Assembly (NCBI RefSeq): GCF_020382885.2
Contig: NC_058496.1
Span: 7,618,501 to 7,682,500 of the forward strand
Length of the DNA stretch: 64,000 nucleotides
Direction of reading: 5' to 3'
Origin: Scatophagus argus
Lineage: Eukaryota > Chordata > Actinopteri > Scatophagidae
Shown here: positions 12,401-24,151 of the stretch, piece after piece
How positions within the stretch are numbered: the first letter of the stretch is position 1
Layout of the letters: every line of letters starts with the position of its first letter
Made by a program: the position numbers and the translations under genes
Notes under the pieces: generated by a model
Database searches by the model: none
Told to the model about the DNA's origin: nothing
Seen by the model: the letters and a program-made list of their open reading frames with translations, nothing else

Positions 12401-15400
12401 TTAATATTGTTGCACAGTGGGATAATTTGGAGCAATTATGGGCAGCATGAAGGCAGACAAAAAAGGAAGAATGAGGGAAAAAGTATACCAAATAGGATGA
12501 CTGTCTAGACAAAAAATTGCTTTGTTTTTTCTTTTTAAATGCCTTCAACATCTTTCATGGGCTTAATAAATACTGGTGACTTCATGTAAGAAGTTGTTTC
12601 AAGATAAGCGAATGATCAGATGCAACTTGAGGTACAGAAAGAGGTTGAACAAGTGAGAGTGAGAGAGGAAGGCCAGACAGACTACAGTTTGAGCACTGAA
12701 GTCCTTGCTTCTGTCCAGGTTTTGGGCAGAGAGGTCTATACTTCCAACAACCAGCTGGGAGGGATCCAGATCATGCACAACAATGGAGTCACACACACCA
12801 CTGTGCCAGATGACTTTGAGGGTGTCTTTACCATCCTCAAGTGGCTCTCCTATATGCCAAAGGTTTGCCTGAATATGTGAGAGTTTGTGTTGCTTGGTTT
12901 AAAGGCTATTAAAGTACAGCAGTAATTCAGAATACTAACTATGGCTCCTCTTCTCCTTGCAGAACAAACAATCCCCTGTGCCTGTGATTTCAACTACAGA
13001 TCCAGTGGACAGAGAAATAGAATTTATTCCTACAAAAGCACCGTATGACCCCCGCTGGATGCTGGCTGGGAGACCTCATCCCAGTGAGTGTTAAGAAGTG
13101 TTGTATATGTCAGTGATCAACCTCATCAATTTATTTTTACCTCCACTGTTGTCTTAAGCTGTGAAAGGCGCCTGGCAGAGCGGATTCTTCGACCACGGCT
13201 CTTTCATGGAAATCATGGGGTCCTGGGCCCAGACGGTGGTAGTGGGCAGAGCACGGTAAATCTGTATTGCACGCAGTGTAGACACTTAAGTGTGTCGTCA
13301 ATGAGTGTTTTCAAAGCCTTGCATGTAACGTGATCTATTACTCTGCTGAATGAAAACAGGTTAGGAGGAATTCCCCTTGGTGTCATCGCTGTTGAAACAC
13401 GCACAGTTGAGCTCACGGTCCCAGCAGATCCTGCAAACCTGGATTCAGAATCTAAAGTGAGTAAATCTGACCAGATGTTGGTGATTTAAATGGATTATGT
13501 TGCAGTATTTCACCTCGTCCCACATTTTTGTGTGTTGATGTCAGGTTCTGCAGCAGGCTGGCCAGGTGTGGTTTCCAGATTCAGCCTTTAAAACCGCTCA
13601 GGCCATTTGTGACTTCAACCACGAGCATCTGCCTCTCATGGTGTTTGCCAACTGGAGGGGCTTCTCTGGTGGAATGAAGGGTATAGAAGGAACACTACGC
13701 TTTGAAGAGAGTCTGCATTACATGCATTGATATTATAAAATAAATATTAAAAAATGAAAAAGAAATCTGTTTCTGTCCATTACACTCTCAGATATGTATG
13801 ACCAGATATTGAAGTTTGGAGCCTACATCGTGGATTCCCTGCATGGTTTCCATCAGCCTGTGCTGGTCTACATTCCACCACAGGCTGAGCTGAGAGGAGG
13901 CTCATGGGTGGTGATAGACCCCACCATCAATCCACTGTGTATGGAGCTCTATGCGGACAAGGAGAGCAGGTAAATGTAGCAGTCATGATTTCTTTAATGA
14001 CTACAGCCTGGAGTTCCCAACCTAAGCAACAGGTGTTTGTGCGAATAACCAGTCTCAGCTTTTTTGTCATCTCACTGTTGTTGTTATGCTTTGTATTCTC
14101 AGAGGTGGTGTGCTGGAGGCTGAAGGCACAGTGGAGATCAAATTCAGAAGGAAGGACCTCCTGAAGACCATGAGAAGACTAGATTCAGTCTATGCTGGCC
14201 TGGTTGAGCAGCTTGGTAAAGACTCCTTCTTTGCACTTGCATTTATTTCCTTTTTAACTGCAGTGCAGCTTAATGATCATAACATTACAGACAAGTCTCC
14301 TGTTTTTATCAGCTTCCCCAGACCTGTCTGACAAACAGTGCAGAGAGCTGGAGTTGAAACTCAAAGCAAGAGAGGAATTCTTGTTGCCCATCTACCACCA
14401 GGTGGCAGTGCAGTTTGTAGAGCTCCACGACACCCCGGGCAGAATGCAGGAGAAGGGTGTCATCACTGTGAGTGAGGACTTCATAAACACTGTGATGTTA
14501 TTAACTAGCAGAACCAAACTTATATCTAGAGACTGTATGCTTTGTGCTTTTTAAAATTGGTTGTACTGTGTCCTTTGACACTGTTGACAGGATATTTTGG
14601 ATTGGAAGAATGTGCGGACCTTCTTCTACTGGCGCCTGCGTCGCCTCCTGTGGGAGCAGGTGGTGAAGTGTGAAATTCTGCAGGCCAACCAGGACCTCAG
14701 CGATGGGCACATGCAGTCTATGCTGCGGCGCTGGTTTGTTGAAACGGAAGGAACAGTCAAGGTACGTTATGATAGTTAAAGCCTTCTGTCTCTGCTAATG
14801 CACTAAATGTAAATGTTTTTAAAGTGGTACTCCTAAAGGAGGACTAATGGGTTGAATTTTTTCAAAAGCTATCAGTTTTTTTTTTGCCTCTGTTAACTAC
14901 TGAAAAAATGATGAGCTCTTGCACACGTGTAGATGATATTTAGATGTTGCATGTGTGATCACTCCAGTGTCGGTTTGTGCCTGTGGCTCACTAATCATGT
15001 GCTTTTGATTTTTCAGCATTTCGTTGTTAAAACTAATCAGAGATTTAAAGGTGCTTGTCTTCTTCTCCAGGCCTACCTGTGGGACAACAACCAAGCAGTA
15101 GTTGAGTGGCTCGAGAAGCATTTATCCCAGGAGGACGGCACTCGATCAGCCATCCGAGACAACATCAAGTACCTGAAAAGAGAAAACGCTATGAAACACA
15201 TCCGCAGGTACAGATTTTGTGACCTATTAAAATGTGGGTTTATTTTCATTGCCATAATAATTTGAAGGCTGCAAAGCCATGTGTCACCTCTCAATAAATA
15301 TTAAAAGGATTTTAGCTGTGGAATATTAACCTATACATCAGCAGACATAAACCTGAGTACTAGCCAAAAGTGTCACAACCGCTCAGTTACTTGGGTTGAT

Positions 15401-15611
15401 TAGCTAAAATGGCCTACAATATTCTACAACTGCATTGATATAATTTATTCCAACATGTTGAATAGCTAAGCTTTTGTCTTCTAGCCTGGTGCAGGCCAAC
15501 CCTGAAGTAGCCATGGACTGCATCATTCACATGAGCCAGAACATCACCGCATCCCAGAGGGCCAAGCTCTCGCATCTGCTTGCAACTATGGACAGCACCA
15601 GCACCAGTTAA
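499..15611 (+). CDS. acacb: acetyl-CoA carboxylase 2 (beta), 5'-incomplete, 51 coding exons visible
   Basis: Biotin-dependent carboxylase making malonyl-CoA; ACC2 sits at the outer mitochondrial membrane and restrains fatty-acid import through CPT1. Exons: 499-631, 875-1013, 1153-1262, 1363-1444, 1538-1636, 1802-1911, 2424-2534, 2644-2853, 2938-3108, 3213-3374, 3463-3626, 3968-4118, 4227-4330, 4428-4509, 4600-4745, 4832-4982, 5086-5220, 5514-5660, 5743-5931, 6027-6127, 6216-6304, 6434-6558, 6655-6768, 7015-7128, 7224-7313, 7409-7527, 8582-8722, 8821-8920, 9028-9135, 9260-9316, 9784-9825, 9953-10168, 10334-10483, 10591-10794, 10931-11086, 11171-11293, 11379-11648, 11787-11884, 11974-12094, 12187-12297, 12719-12862, 12963-13083, 13159-13255, 13360-13456, 13545-13680, 13792-13969, 14103-14215, 14313-14467, 14591-14761, 15071-15207, 15485-15611. 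Phases agree throughout, giving 2239 residues. Order: AMPK-site peptide ([10 protein letters not shown]), ATP-grasp biotin carboxylase with GGGGKG (about 2469-2486), biotin lysine in VMKM (5092-5094), central region, carboxyltransferase. Beta rather than alpha is supported by sequence (for example [18 protein letters not shown]) and by the foxn4 neighbour. The mitochondrial-anchor N-terminus is outside the window. Confidence 0.97.
662..741. repeat. 80-bp near-perfect inverted repeat in first visible acacb intron
   Basis: The left arm starts TTAGAAGAGCTTAA and the right arm ends with its reverse complement. The outer 22 or so bases pair with one mismatch, the middle is looser, and an inner CAGTTTtaAACTG core closes the hairpin. 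It begins about 30 bp after the donor at 632. No clear target-site duplication was seen, so whether it is a foldback MITE or a local palindrome is open. Confidence 0.8.
748..788. repeat. TGAA/TGAC tetranucleotide microsatellite
   Basis: Imperfect run of TGAC and then TGAA units directly after the inverted repeat, inside the same acacb intron. Confidence 0.8.
1331..1354. repeat. (GT)n microsatellite
   Basis: About twelve GT units next to the acceptor of the acacb exon at 1363. A length change here would alter the acceptor's upstream tract. Confidence 0.9.
1980..1993 (+). repeat. target-site duplication, left copy
   Basis: gactctgtttcaag at 1980-1993 is repeated exactly at 2364-2377. The two copies bracket the SINE as expected for L1-type target-primed insertion. 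Confidence 0.9.
1994..2363 (+). mobile_element. tRNA-headed SINE with LINE-like tail
   Basis: The 5' head carries a pol III A box (TGGTGCAGTGG, 2004-2014) and a B box (GGTTCGAATCC, 2055-2065). The body matches the common teleost module with the phrase tggagtttgcatgttctccc, and it ends in a (TGGA)n tail typical of SINEs that borrow a LINE 3' end. A perfect 14-bp target-site duplication flanks it. It sits in the sense orientation in the acacb intron between exons 1802-1911 and 2424-2534. The family name (AFC/Maui-tail type) is from memory. The exact duplication suggests a fairly recent insertion. Confidence 0.88.
2364..2377 (+). repeat. target-site duplication, right copy
   Basis: Second exact copy of the 14-mer at 1980-1993, directly after the SINE tail. 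Confidence 0.9.
4746..4831 (+). other. acacb: GC-AG intron in acacb
   Basis: The exon 4600-4745 ends GACAG and is followed by gcaaga, a GC donor. The next exon begins at 4832 after a normal acceptor. Only this junction restores the conserved EEVDSYRIT reading (AG plus C gives Ser). No GT donor nearby keeps the frame. Confidence 0.85.
7886..7909 (+). CDS. acacb: candidate 24-nt alternative cassette exon of acacb
   Basis: Lies in the 1.05-kb intron between exons 7409-7527 and 8582-8722. It is preceded by a pyrimidine-rich acceptor (atcttatttcag) and followed by CAG|gtagag. It is exactly 24 nt with matching split-codon phase, so inclusion adds eight residues, GSSPTLSR, between HPNR and VPVP without changing the frame. 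Mammalian ACC1 has a 24-nt alternatively spliced exon at the same point encoding GNIPTLNR: five of eight residues agree, as do length and phase. Use in mRNA is inferred; the sequence itself shows the splice signals and frame. Confidence 0.7.
7910..8581 (+). other. acacb: acacb intron remainder
   Basis: About 670 bp between the candidate microexon and exon 8582-8722. AT-rich, ending in a GT-rich stretch and a T-rich acceptor. No further exon, repeat or RNA gene recognised. Confidence 0.6.
9317..9783 (+). other. acacb: acacb intron, no further feature
   Basis: AT-rich 467-bp intron with simple TA-rich stretches around 9585-9625. Nothing else recognised. Confidence 0.6.
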
Positions 15612-16595
15612 GCTGAGGGGATTTAACAGGTTATATTATTAAAATCTAACTAAAGCTAAATGGCCTGTTCCCGTTTGATTGTACTGTAAAGAAGAAAGAA
15701 AAAGTAAAGGTAAAGGAAAAGAAATGTAGTTATCTGCCAATTCTTTGCAATAACGCACACATGAGCAAAGTGACTTATTCCTCAGTGATCACCACTGCTG
15801 TGCTCCGTTCCACTGTTGATTGAGCAGCAGCATTTGTCTCTTACATTCGTGAGGTAAACAGTCAGTCATTTCAGCTGCTCAGTCCAGTAACTTTCAGGTT
15901 CACAAGCTATGACTGTAATGCACTTTTCACTTGGCTGTATATTGTACATAATGATATTATCAGTGTTAAAATCGCCTTAATGTGCTGTCTATTGAGGCCA
16001 GAGTTATTATGCAAGTTTTAATGAAGTCAAATGCTTCATACTTAGGTGCTGAACGTCATTTTCAGTTCAAGATATTAAATTAAGAATTTCTTTTCATCTT
16101 TGAATGTACCTCAGAAAACTGATGAGTTTTCAAATGTTAAAAAAGAGAATCAGAAGTGGTGAAATCAGTCGATTCTGTATCATTTCTGCATTGACTTTGA
16201 CTTTTTACCAGTGTTGTAATGCAGAAATGAAAATTAAGAAGCAGATTAAGTTGTTTCTGACGAGTGCAGTTGAGTCATTTCACTGTTGACGTTGGACCCA
16301 GTCGTCTGTCTTTTCATTCTCACTTTCAGTCTGTTTGTGTTTCTATGCTGTTTTGTGTGTTAAGAAATGAATGAGAGGAGCGACTGTGATACTTCTGCTT
16401 TATGTCACTGAAATAATGCTGCAATCCATAAGACTCAGGTTGGACAATAATCATCATGATGGACCTCCAAGTGATGGCTTTAATTTGCCTTACCTCTGAT
16501 CACAACATCAGCCACAAATTTTCATTTGAATGTAAAGAAACTCTTTGCTCTGTTTTCTCTGTTTGTTAATAAATGCCACTGAGATATTTTTTGGC
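15612..16595 (+). other. acacb: acacb 3' UTR
   Basis: Follows the TAA at 15609-15611 and runs to a canonical AATAAA at 16568-16573, with cleavage expected about 15-25 bp later. No coding sequence or repeat was recognised. The end nearly touches the oppositely directed foxn4 transcript. Confidence 0.7.
16568..16573 (+). terminator. acacb: acacb polyadenylation signal
   Basis: Canonical AATAAA about 960 bp after the stop codon, the only canonical signal before the foxn4 end. Confidence 0.75.
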
Positions 16596-16608
16596 AAAAG
16601 AAATGTCT

Positions 16609-16614
16609 TTTATT
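16609..16614 (-). terminator. foxn4: foxn4 polyadenylation signal
   Basis: TTTATT on the + strand is AATAAA on the - strand, about 700 bp after the foxn4 stop. A second copy lies at 16628-16633. Cleavage would fall near 16590, beside or across the acacb end. Confidence 0.6.
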
Positions 16615-17307
16615 TACCCATTTGATTTTTATTATGATCAAGTTAATGGACATAATATACATCTGACTCTGAGACACGTTAATCACTGCGTATAAAAGAA
16701 TAATGTGTAAAATCTGGATTCTTCAAAGTGTTGGTGCACGTCGGCATTTTGGAATGAAGTGGGTAAATACAGTCGAAAGAAAGCTTTTCTGTGGCGATAG
16801 CATTTTGAAACATTCAAATATATACAGCAAAAGATCGATAGAGTCATCACCTTCTCCAGCTGCCTTTTTATAAATATAAATAAAACATCACAGCAATAAT
16901 GTCTAGCACAATACAACAGACAAGAGACGGGGAGCTACAGTATGGTAGGACTTTAAAACGCAGCGTGAACAGTAGAAAAAACTTGCGGATGCTAGCGTAG
17001 ATCTCCACATAGTCTTCGTACTCACACAGGCTTCGAGTCTTTGCTTGGCAAAGCTAGATATTTTATGTCTTACTTTTTCCTACCAACAGTTTTAGTTCTT
17101 AGTGAGCACTTTTCTTGTGGGCTTTATGTGAAATGATTTTAAAACATCCTTCTCCAAGTCATTCCCATCTGACTGCAGGAAAGCAGAGAAAATGTGTACT
17201 TATAGTCGCACACAAGAATTTCAGATTTTGACCTCAGATGGGGTCCACACATATCCACAGACGGTTGAATAAATCAGATCGACTGTGTTAGAGACCGGTC
17301 AACTGGT
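16615..17307 (-). other. foxn4: foxn4 3' UTR
   Basis: About 700 bp of AT-rich sequence between the foxn4 stop (17308-17310) and its polyadenylation signals. Small open frames here have no recognisable product. Confidence 0.65.
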
Positions 17308-20300
17308 TTATAACAGGGCGATGGGCTTGCTGTTGGCTGGGGTGACCATGTACTGGGAGGACAGGGGATCCTGGGAGGCGTAGGACGTGTAGAGGCCTGT
17401 CACTTGTGCGTCTGACAGCGGCAGGTTTGCTCCACTGGAGACAGGAGGGAGGTTGGCTGTTCCCAAGTCACAGTCTGATAGTCGGAGGGGGGAGTTACTG
17501 AAGGTACCCAAAGCATCCAGGTTAAAGCTGTCGTCCTTCATTTCCTCCCACAGATTACCTAAGCAGATGGAGAGAGAGGTTAGCGCGCCGATTGCAAAAC
17601 TTCAATTATCTAACAGACGAAAAAGGAGCTGACGCTTGTTTTACCTTGGAGGGCAAAGTCCATGATGCTTGGGTCCAGTGCATCCACCTCTGTATGTGTA
17701 TCACCTTGCACGCTGTAGAAATCGTCTGGTGGCTTGCTGGGCTGCTGGCCGACTGGACTGTGGGAAAGGTCAGGGACTGTGTGGAGGGGAGGTGTCTGAG
17801 CTGGGGCAGGGGACATGGGGGCCAGGCGGGCCTGAGCTTGGAGCTGGGCCTGAAGCTGATGGTGCTGGTGCATGGGTAAACAGGGCAGGGACAGCGTCAC
17901 AATAGGCTGAGGCTGCATCTGGGCTGGGACAGGCAGAGGGAGGCCAGTCGGGCAGCTGGGCAGCCTGGTCATGCCAGGCTCTAAAGCCTTACGTCTGCAG
18001 TTCTCGGGGCGGTCTGTGATCAGTTTGTCCAGCTCATCTGCAGGATGAAAAAGACACATTATCAGACTAATGATTCATGATTTTTGATGACTAATTGCCT
18101 GGTTGGGGAGTAGACCTTTTACATTTGCCAAAATAAGTTTCTGACCAGGGTTAGCCATGCTGCGGCGGATGGCTGGCAGGTCCTTGCGCTTCCACTTCTG
18201 CATCTCTTCCTCCATCTTGTCAATTTTAGCAGGGTTCAGTGCCCATAGACAGCCCTTACGGGATGAGCTGCTCGTCTTGTTCTCCACTTTCTCAAAGCAT
18301 TTGTTTAAGGACAGGTTGTGTCTGACTGAGTTCTTCCATCCATCAGGTGCAGTCTGCACGGAGAGGAGTAGCGTTTAATCAGTCACATTCTTTATCTGCA
18401 TGCACTCATTCATCCTTTTCTGTAATATTAATGTCATACCTTGAAATAAGGAAAGTGTTCCTTCATAAAGCTATAGATCTCACTGACTGGGAGACTGCCA
18501 GTTTTGCTGTTCTTCAGAGCCATGGCAATCAAACAGCTGAAAAGAAAATCATGAGTTGAATGTAATTCAAAGGATATTCAGGCGATTTGGTGGATATTAT
18601 TTCATTTAACTAAATACATGAGGTCTGACCTGTAGGAATAGATTGGCTTGGGGAAAGACTTGGGTTGCATCTCCTGGTCCTGTGGGGCCAGACGAGGTTG
18701 TGTGAATAGACTTTGGTTGGTGAAAGAGACATTGCTATAAAGCCCACCAGCTGAACACTATGACAAGGAGGAGAGAAAGATCAGATGATCATTTGTCTGT
18801 TTTTCACTATCAAGCAGTATTCACAACAGAGGAGCATGTAGGCAATAGGAATAAGCACAATCCCAATCGTGAAGATTTAATAACATTTACAACAATTACA
18901 CTGATGGCAGAGAGTTTGTGATTCAAAGTGTCCCCATTCATTGGCTTTCTATATAAATGTAGTCAGAGGACCACAGTAACCGTGCTGATCCAGTCAGTGT
19001 CTTTATGTGTTAATAGTCAGGCACCTGTTGTCCAGTTTGGGTTAGAGAGTACACCTGCTGGGGTGCAGGCTGGTAGACTGAGGTAGGGCATTGGTATCCT
19101 GGAGAGGGAAGCCCATTCATGGAGAATGGAGACATCTGCAAAACACATTCAGGGATATTTGACAGTCACTCCTATAGTTATCATAAAACATAACATGCAG
19201 AATTTTTTTTTTTTTTTTTTTTTTTTGCAATGCTGCTCAAACTCACACTCCCGCTGTGTGTGTTGACGATGCTGATTCCCAGAGGGCTGTGCTGCATGCT
19301 GCTCTGGAGGTGGAGCATGGAGCCTTGACCCGCTGTCATCGTCATGCTGCTCAGCTGAGCTGTGAAATGGAACAGCCAAACTGTTGTTAGACTGAAGGAA
19401 AGTTCACTGAAATCTTTCCTCACCTGAAGTGCTTTCTGTTCATTCACACACTTATGCTGTGTTTTCTGAGCTGTGAAGATGTTTGTTGTAACAGCAAAAT
19501 GGGGCTTAATGGTGGCTGGCTTGCGATGCTCGTAGTACCAAAATATACCACATATAAGCTCAGCAGCAGCTTCTATTTAAAAACAGAATCATGCGGCTAC
19601 TTAGAACAATTTACAGACTTGAAAACTCTTTTCTGCACAGTTTGCAATTTAACCTTTCAGTATAAAGTCCGTGCATTGATCTTCTAAGTACAATTTCATT
19701 ATGTTAGGAAAATCTGTTGATCACAATATTAAGAGAGCAGAAGCCCATAACTCACACCTCATGTAATCCCACCATTAATCCCATCTGAATTAATCTCAGA
19801 GGTTCACTGTCCCTGTGTTTCAATGTACAATAATTCCAGTGGCAAAAACTGCAATCTCATATTCTTATCCAGTCCAGAAGAATCCAGCAGTCCTGATTCA
19901 TCCAATCAGGAAGATGATGTGTTTTTTTGAATGTCGCACTGTCACCTCACCTGTCTGTTGCTCCAGCAAGCTGCCCTGGGAGGGCCCGTTACTGTGGCCC
20001 CGGCTATCAGCCATCTGCTGCAGTCGGGGCACATCCACAGAGGTGAGCCATGACAGAGACTGCAGGTCCCCAGGGAGGTCCTCCTCCCTCAGCTGGGAGG
20101 GGTCCGTGGTCAGAAGCCTTCGAGGGAGAAAGAGGAGGAAGGGGGAGGTTTGAGTATGGGGGGGGGGGGGGGTTAACACGGCTGTCAGCTCAGACGCACT
20201 TAAACCAGAAGTGGAATTTAAATCTAAACACTTAATGGAGCATTTTGTCCTTCAAAGTCAAAACCACTGTAATGAGTCTGAATGTGGGGAAACAGATGAA

Positions 20301-22543
20301 AGCTACTCAGCGAAGGCGTGTATTAGCCATGCCATCCAGGATTTACAATAAGAAGATTAACTACAAGTGTTATTTAGCAGTGGCAGTTTTAATCAACAAT
20401 GAAGGAGTTAAACAAGCTTTCCATTCAGAGTAAATCATCTGTTGAGATTGTTTTGGGTTTTTTTCTAGGAGCAATCTTTGTTTTTCTTGTTGTTTATACT
20501 TTCTGGCTGATGATGAACACAAATTCAAAAAATAGTCCAAAATTCATTTTATGTAGCATGTAATAGATTTTTTTTTCAACCCATAAATTTATAATTGTTG
20601 TGCTATAAAATGGAATAAAAGTAGGCTTTCTGTTTAACCAGTGCGCTGCCAGTACCAATAAGCTTTCGGTCATTATGTCTTTTATGTGGCGAACCTTCGA
20701 AGAGAAAGAAAGAAAGAAAAGAGAGGAATCCTCTTGAATCCTCTCCAGTCTTCTCCTCACACACGTACTTTCTGTGGAAGGGTTTAGTAATTGGGGTCGC
20801 TATGACAACACATACTATTCAGTTACTTTGTGTGTCTGTGGACAGTGTAGGAGTAACCCCCCCCAGCACACACACACACACACACCAAATCTCCTAATAA
20901 TAAAAAAAAAAATCAACCCTGTGTCAGGTGACCACGCTCTCGCCTTAACCATTGGCTGAATCATAAGTAAACAGCACACGAGATCGTTTGAAACATGGGA
21001 CAGCAGCACATGTTGCCTGCAACAGTTGGCCTTGTCTATTGAAAAATGATCACCTATTGTGTCCCAAACGACAAATCTGCCCAGTGGCACGTGGCCCTAT
21101 TGTCTTCCCCAGACCCTTCCTTGATTGTCTCTGTCGTTTCTTTTCTTTACCCGACCCTTGCATTAATCTGTTGGAATGACAGCCCTAACATAAGAGGGAC
21201 AAATAGGATGCCATCTGCTTCCCTGTCCCTTTCCAGCCTCCTTACTGCCAGCACCACCACCCCCACCCATCCCTCACCCCCCACCTCCCCACCCTCTCCT
21301 GTCCTCCCTAAATGGGGAAATCAACGGAGCCTCAGGCCAGAGGGGGTGGAAACGTAGTTTGAGGTCAGGGCTCTGTGTCTCCCGTCTAAATAAGTGACAT
21401 CACTGCAGCCAGGAATCAGGAGCACACGTCCTCAAACACCTTGCATGCACCAGTAGGTGATTTGCAGTTATTAGCCCCTCGAAGCAGGTGGCATTTTGAA
21501 GTTCAACACACTGCAAAGTATCACAGTATCTCAGCTGGAGCTCTGACATTTAGTGTACCTCGTCTTTGTCTCAGCCTTGCGGCTGTTCTTCCACTTTTAA
21601 CAAAATGAAGAAATGATGTTCAAGCACAACAATCTGAAAGTCTGAGACTTGTTGAATGAAATTACGAGAAATTGCAGAGACTTTTTTCCTTTTGGTTTTG
21701 CATAATAAAAACAGAAAAGTGTGCCCACAGTCAAGTTGAATCAAAACAAAGTGCAATACCTGCTTTAGCTGGTCTTTTACACTTTTGATTCACAGATCTA
21801 TTAAAACTGTCCATTGGAAACTACAGAACAGATGAATCATTGGGTGGTGTTCCCACCTCCCCTCCTGCCTCTCTGTCTACAAGCAGCATAGAAATTGTTC
21901 ACTGATGCAAAACATGTTGAGTTGGTGTCTCCATGTATCTTCCGAGCCTTCCCAGAGGTTCAACAACACAAAATATTGCACCCCCTCCTCCTACTTCCCC
22001 CCCCCCCTTCTAATTGGGAGCCACTTGAGCACACTGGTGACCCTGAGCGCCCAGCCTCCCCCTGAGCCGGCAGGCCAAGAGGCTCAGGCTCTCCGTGTGC
22101 CGACAGCGGGAGTGTAAACAGAGCTGATGGTTTCTGACAGATCCATTCAGACTGAAAATCATTTATTCTTCAGGATTTTTTTCTCCTCTCTCTCCTTTTT
22201 CATGAATCCCCCCCATGCACAAAAAGAGCTGTCCATCTACCTTTAGTTTAAACATAGAGGGGTTAGACAATTTGTTCCACGGCCATTTGGGAAACACCTT
22301 AAAGGGTCTGATTAATAGAAAATATGCCTTTTATCTGCTGGGGCGCCTCAGATTTGATCCAGAGTGTTTTTGACAATTTGCAACAAAAACTAACATGTCG
22401 TTTAGTGCTAGAAGATTCTGTAGCTTGTTTGTCTGGATGTTTAGATCGAATCAGAAGTCTCACCTGTAGTCCTGTGGAGACGGATGATGCCCAGCATTCT
22501 CAATTATTCCTGACATCCTGGATGTAATTCCACCTTCTATCAT
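17308..22543 (-). CDS. foxn4: forkhead box N4 transcription factor, 9 coding exons
   Basis: Winged-helix transcription factor that, in vertebrates, specifies retinal amacrine/horizontal cells and V2 spinal interneurons. Exons in transcript order (- strand): 22464-22543, 19951-20117, 19247-19359, 19025-19135, 18630-18757, 18440-18536, 18146-18353, 17645-18037, 17308-17558. Together they give 515 codons plus stop, with every phase consistent. The start ATG (22541-22543) opens [14 protein letters not shown], like human FOXN4 MIESDISSIMSGII. The forkhead domain is split over three exons: KPIYSYS, then [20 protein letters not shown], then [18 protein letters not shown] with the FOXN-type [20 protein letters not shown]. 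The C-terminal acidic segment [16 protein letters not shown] matches the family activation region. A His/Gln-rich stretch precedes it. Length is close to zebrafish Foxn4 (about 550 aa). Confidence 0.96.
19201..19226. repeat. poly-T run (poly-A on foxn4 strand)
   Basis: About 24 consecutive T in the foxn4 intron, 20 bp from the donor of exon 19247-19359. No SINE body precedes it on either strand. Confidence 0.8.
20118..22463 (-). other. foxn4: foxn4 intron 1
   Basis: The largest foxn4 intron, 2.3 kb. Contains a G run (20158-20172), an (AC)n run (about 20867-20884), a pyrimidine-rich stretch (21240-21310) and C runs near 22000 and 22208. No exon or transposon recognised. Being the long first coding intron of a developmental regulator, it is a natural place for enhancers, but I cannot point to a specific one. 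Confidence 0.5.
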
Positions 22544-23150
22544 TTCCTGGGATATGTGGTAACTCTTCAGTGGAAAAAAAAAAAAGTTAACACACTTTCT
22601 GCCCCATTCAGTGTTTGTTCAAACTAAAAGAGACAAGTCATGTAAGAGAAATTATTCCAATATTAATAACATTACTTTGAACAGCAACTTCTTCAGTAAA
22701 TAAACATGGTGGGACGTGTGCTATTTCTGAAAATAGAAAATTGCTCCATAAAAAAATGCTAAAATTGAACACTCTGTGCTAGGAATAATAAATAATAATA
22801 ATAATAATAAACCAATTCAAAAATCATTTGATAGCAACATGTAAAATTTCTCTTTGTCATCAGCATGTCTTTGTTGTAGCTGATTCCTAAACGTTAACTC
22901 TAACTAGCTTAATTTCATTTAAATAAAAAGACATATAATAAATAGAATAATGCAGCTTGTATTCAATAAGCATTCAGTTCTCGTGTTTGCATGACCTTTT
23001 TAACGAGATTTAAATGGCTTATCATTTAGCATGCCTACAGAAAAAAAATGACATAGTTTAAAAATCATTAAAGTGTCAATATTGTCAAAGAAAGACAATA
23101 AACGCACAAAGACTGTGATGCTGAAAGAGAGAAATCATAAAAACACTCAC

Positions 23151-23530
23151 CTGTTTTGGATGATATTGAAGGATGTGTAAGCCGGTGGCGAACCTCTGTA
23201 CTGTATTTCACTGTGCTGCACTTGATTCTCAAAAAACCGTTTTTAAATTTCCCTCTCTGGAGCTGTCCAGCGCTCTGACATGCGCAGTGGAGACTTCAGC
23301 GGAACTCCCAGTCGCCCGAGGGGCAGGAGGATCCCATGAGTTTGACAGTTGCTGTTAATGTTAATCCCACACCAAGCAGCGAGATTTTATTTTTCTCTCA
23401 GTTTTGGGGGTGACCTTTGCGTTACAGTGCGCTCCTCCACCGCATCCAACGGCAACCCAACACAAGTTTGTTGCAGTAAAAGTCAGGCCATACTCCACCC
23501 AGACACTGCAGTCCTGTTATTGGATGATTG
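23151..23530 (-). promoter_or_regulatory. foxn4: probable foxn4 non-coding first exon and core promoter
   Basis: On the - strand a strong donor (CCAAAACAG|gtgagtg) lies at the 23151 boundary, upstream of the coding exon, whose own acceptor is near 22565. A TATA-like stretch, TTTAAATATATC, lies just upstream at about 23545-23556. That would place the transcription start near 23520. The exon limits are inferred. Confidence 0.4.
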
Positions 23531-23974
23531 TTCAAGAGATAAGATGATATATTTAAAGGAAGCTCCCTGTCTGTCTCACGCCGTCCTGTGCACTTGTCCC
23601 TCCAGTGGCTGATGCGCCTCTTGCGTCTTAATAAAACACAAAACACGAGTTCAGGCCTATAAGTCCTGGGAAGGCTAATAGGATGGAAATGGTTATTTTT
23701 GTTTTTTTGAGTATTTTGAAAATAGTTAAACCGGACTAAACGCAATAAAAGCAACAAAAAACAACCCCCACACACACCAGGGGTAAACAAACAAACAAAC
23801 AAAAAAATCAAGAATAATAAAAATTAAATATCCATTTTGCTCCACCAAATCCTCCTGTCAGGTTATTCCCAGTGAGCTCCCTCGATCAGGTCTAAGACGG
23901 TGTGAGTCGCTACTTGTGTTGGCATCTGTGTATGTGAGTGTGAACTTTTTTTTTTTCTTTTAGGGAAGTGCTTG

Positions 23975-24120
23975 TAGATAATTTGCTTCCCGCCGCTGTG
24001 GCCGCGTCCTGCTCCTCTCAGCAGTGGGAAAAAGAGCCGGGGAGGCGCGTAGGGAGGGCAGGGGGCCGGTGGGCTGCAGCAGGAGGCGGCAAAGCCTCAC
24101 ACTCGTCTAGAGAGCAGGTT

Positions 24121-24150
<30 letters not shown>
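23975..24150. promoter_or_regulatory. GC-rich island and (CA)n upstream of foxn4
   Basis: A GC- and CpG-rich block (23985-24115) inside otherwise AT-rich sequence, followed by a (CA)n run at 24128-24150. It lies about 450 bp upstream of the inferred foxn4 start and could be part of its promoter region. No coding evidence. Confidence 0.35.

Positions 24151-24151
<1 letters not shown>

Noticed and set aside
19201-19226. Poly-T as the tail of a retroposed copy
   Set aside because: No retroposed body or target duplication next to it; a simple homopolymer.
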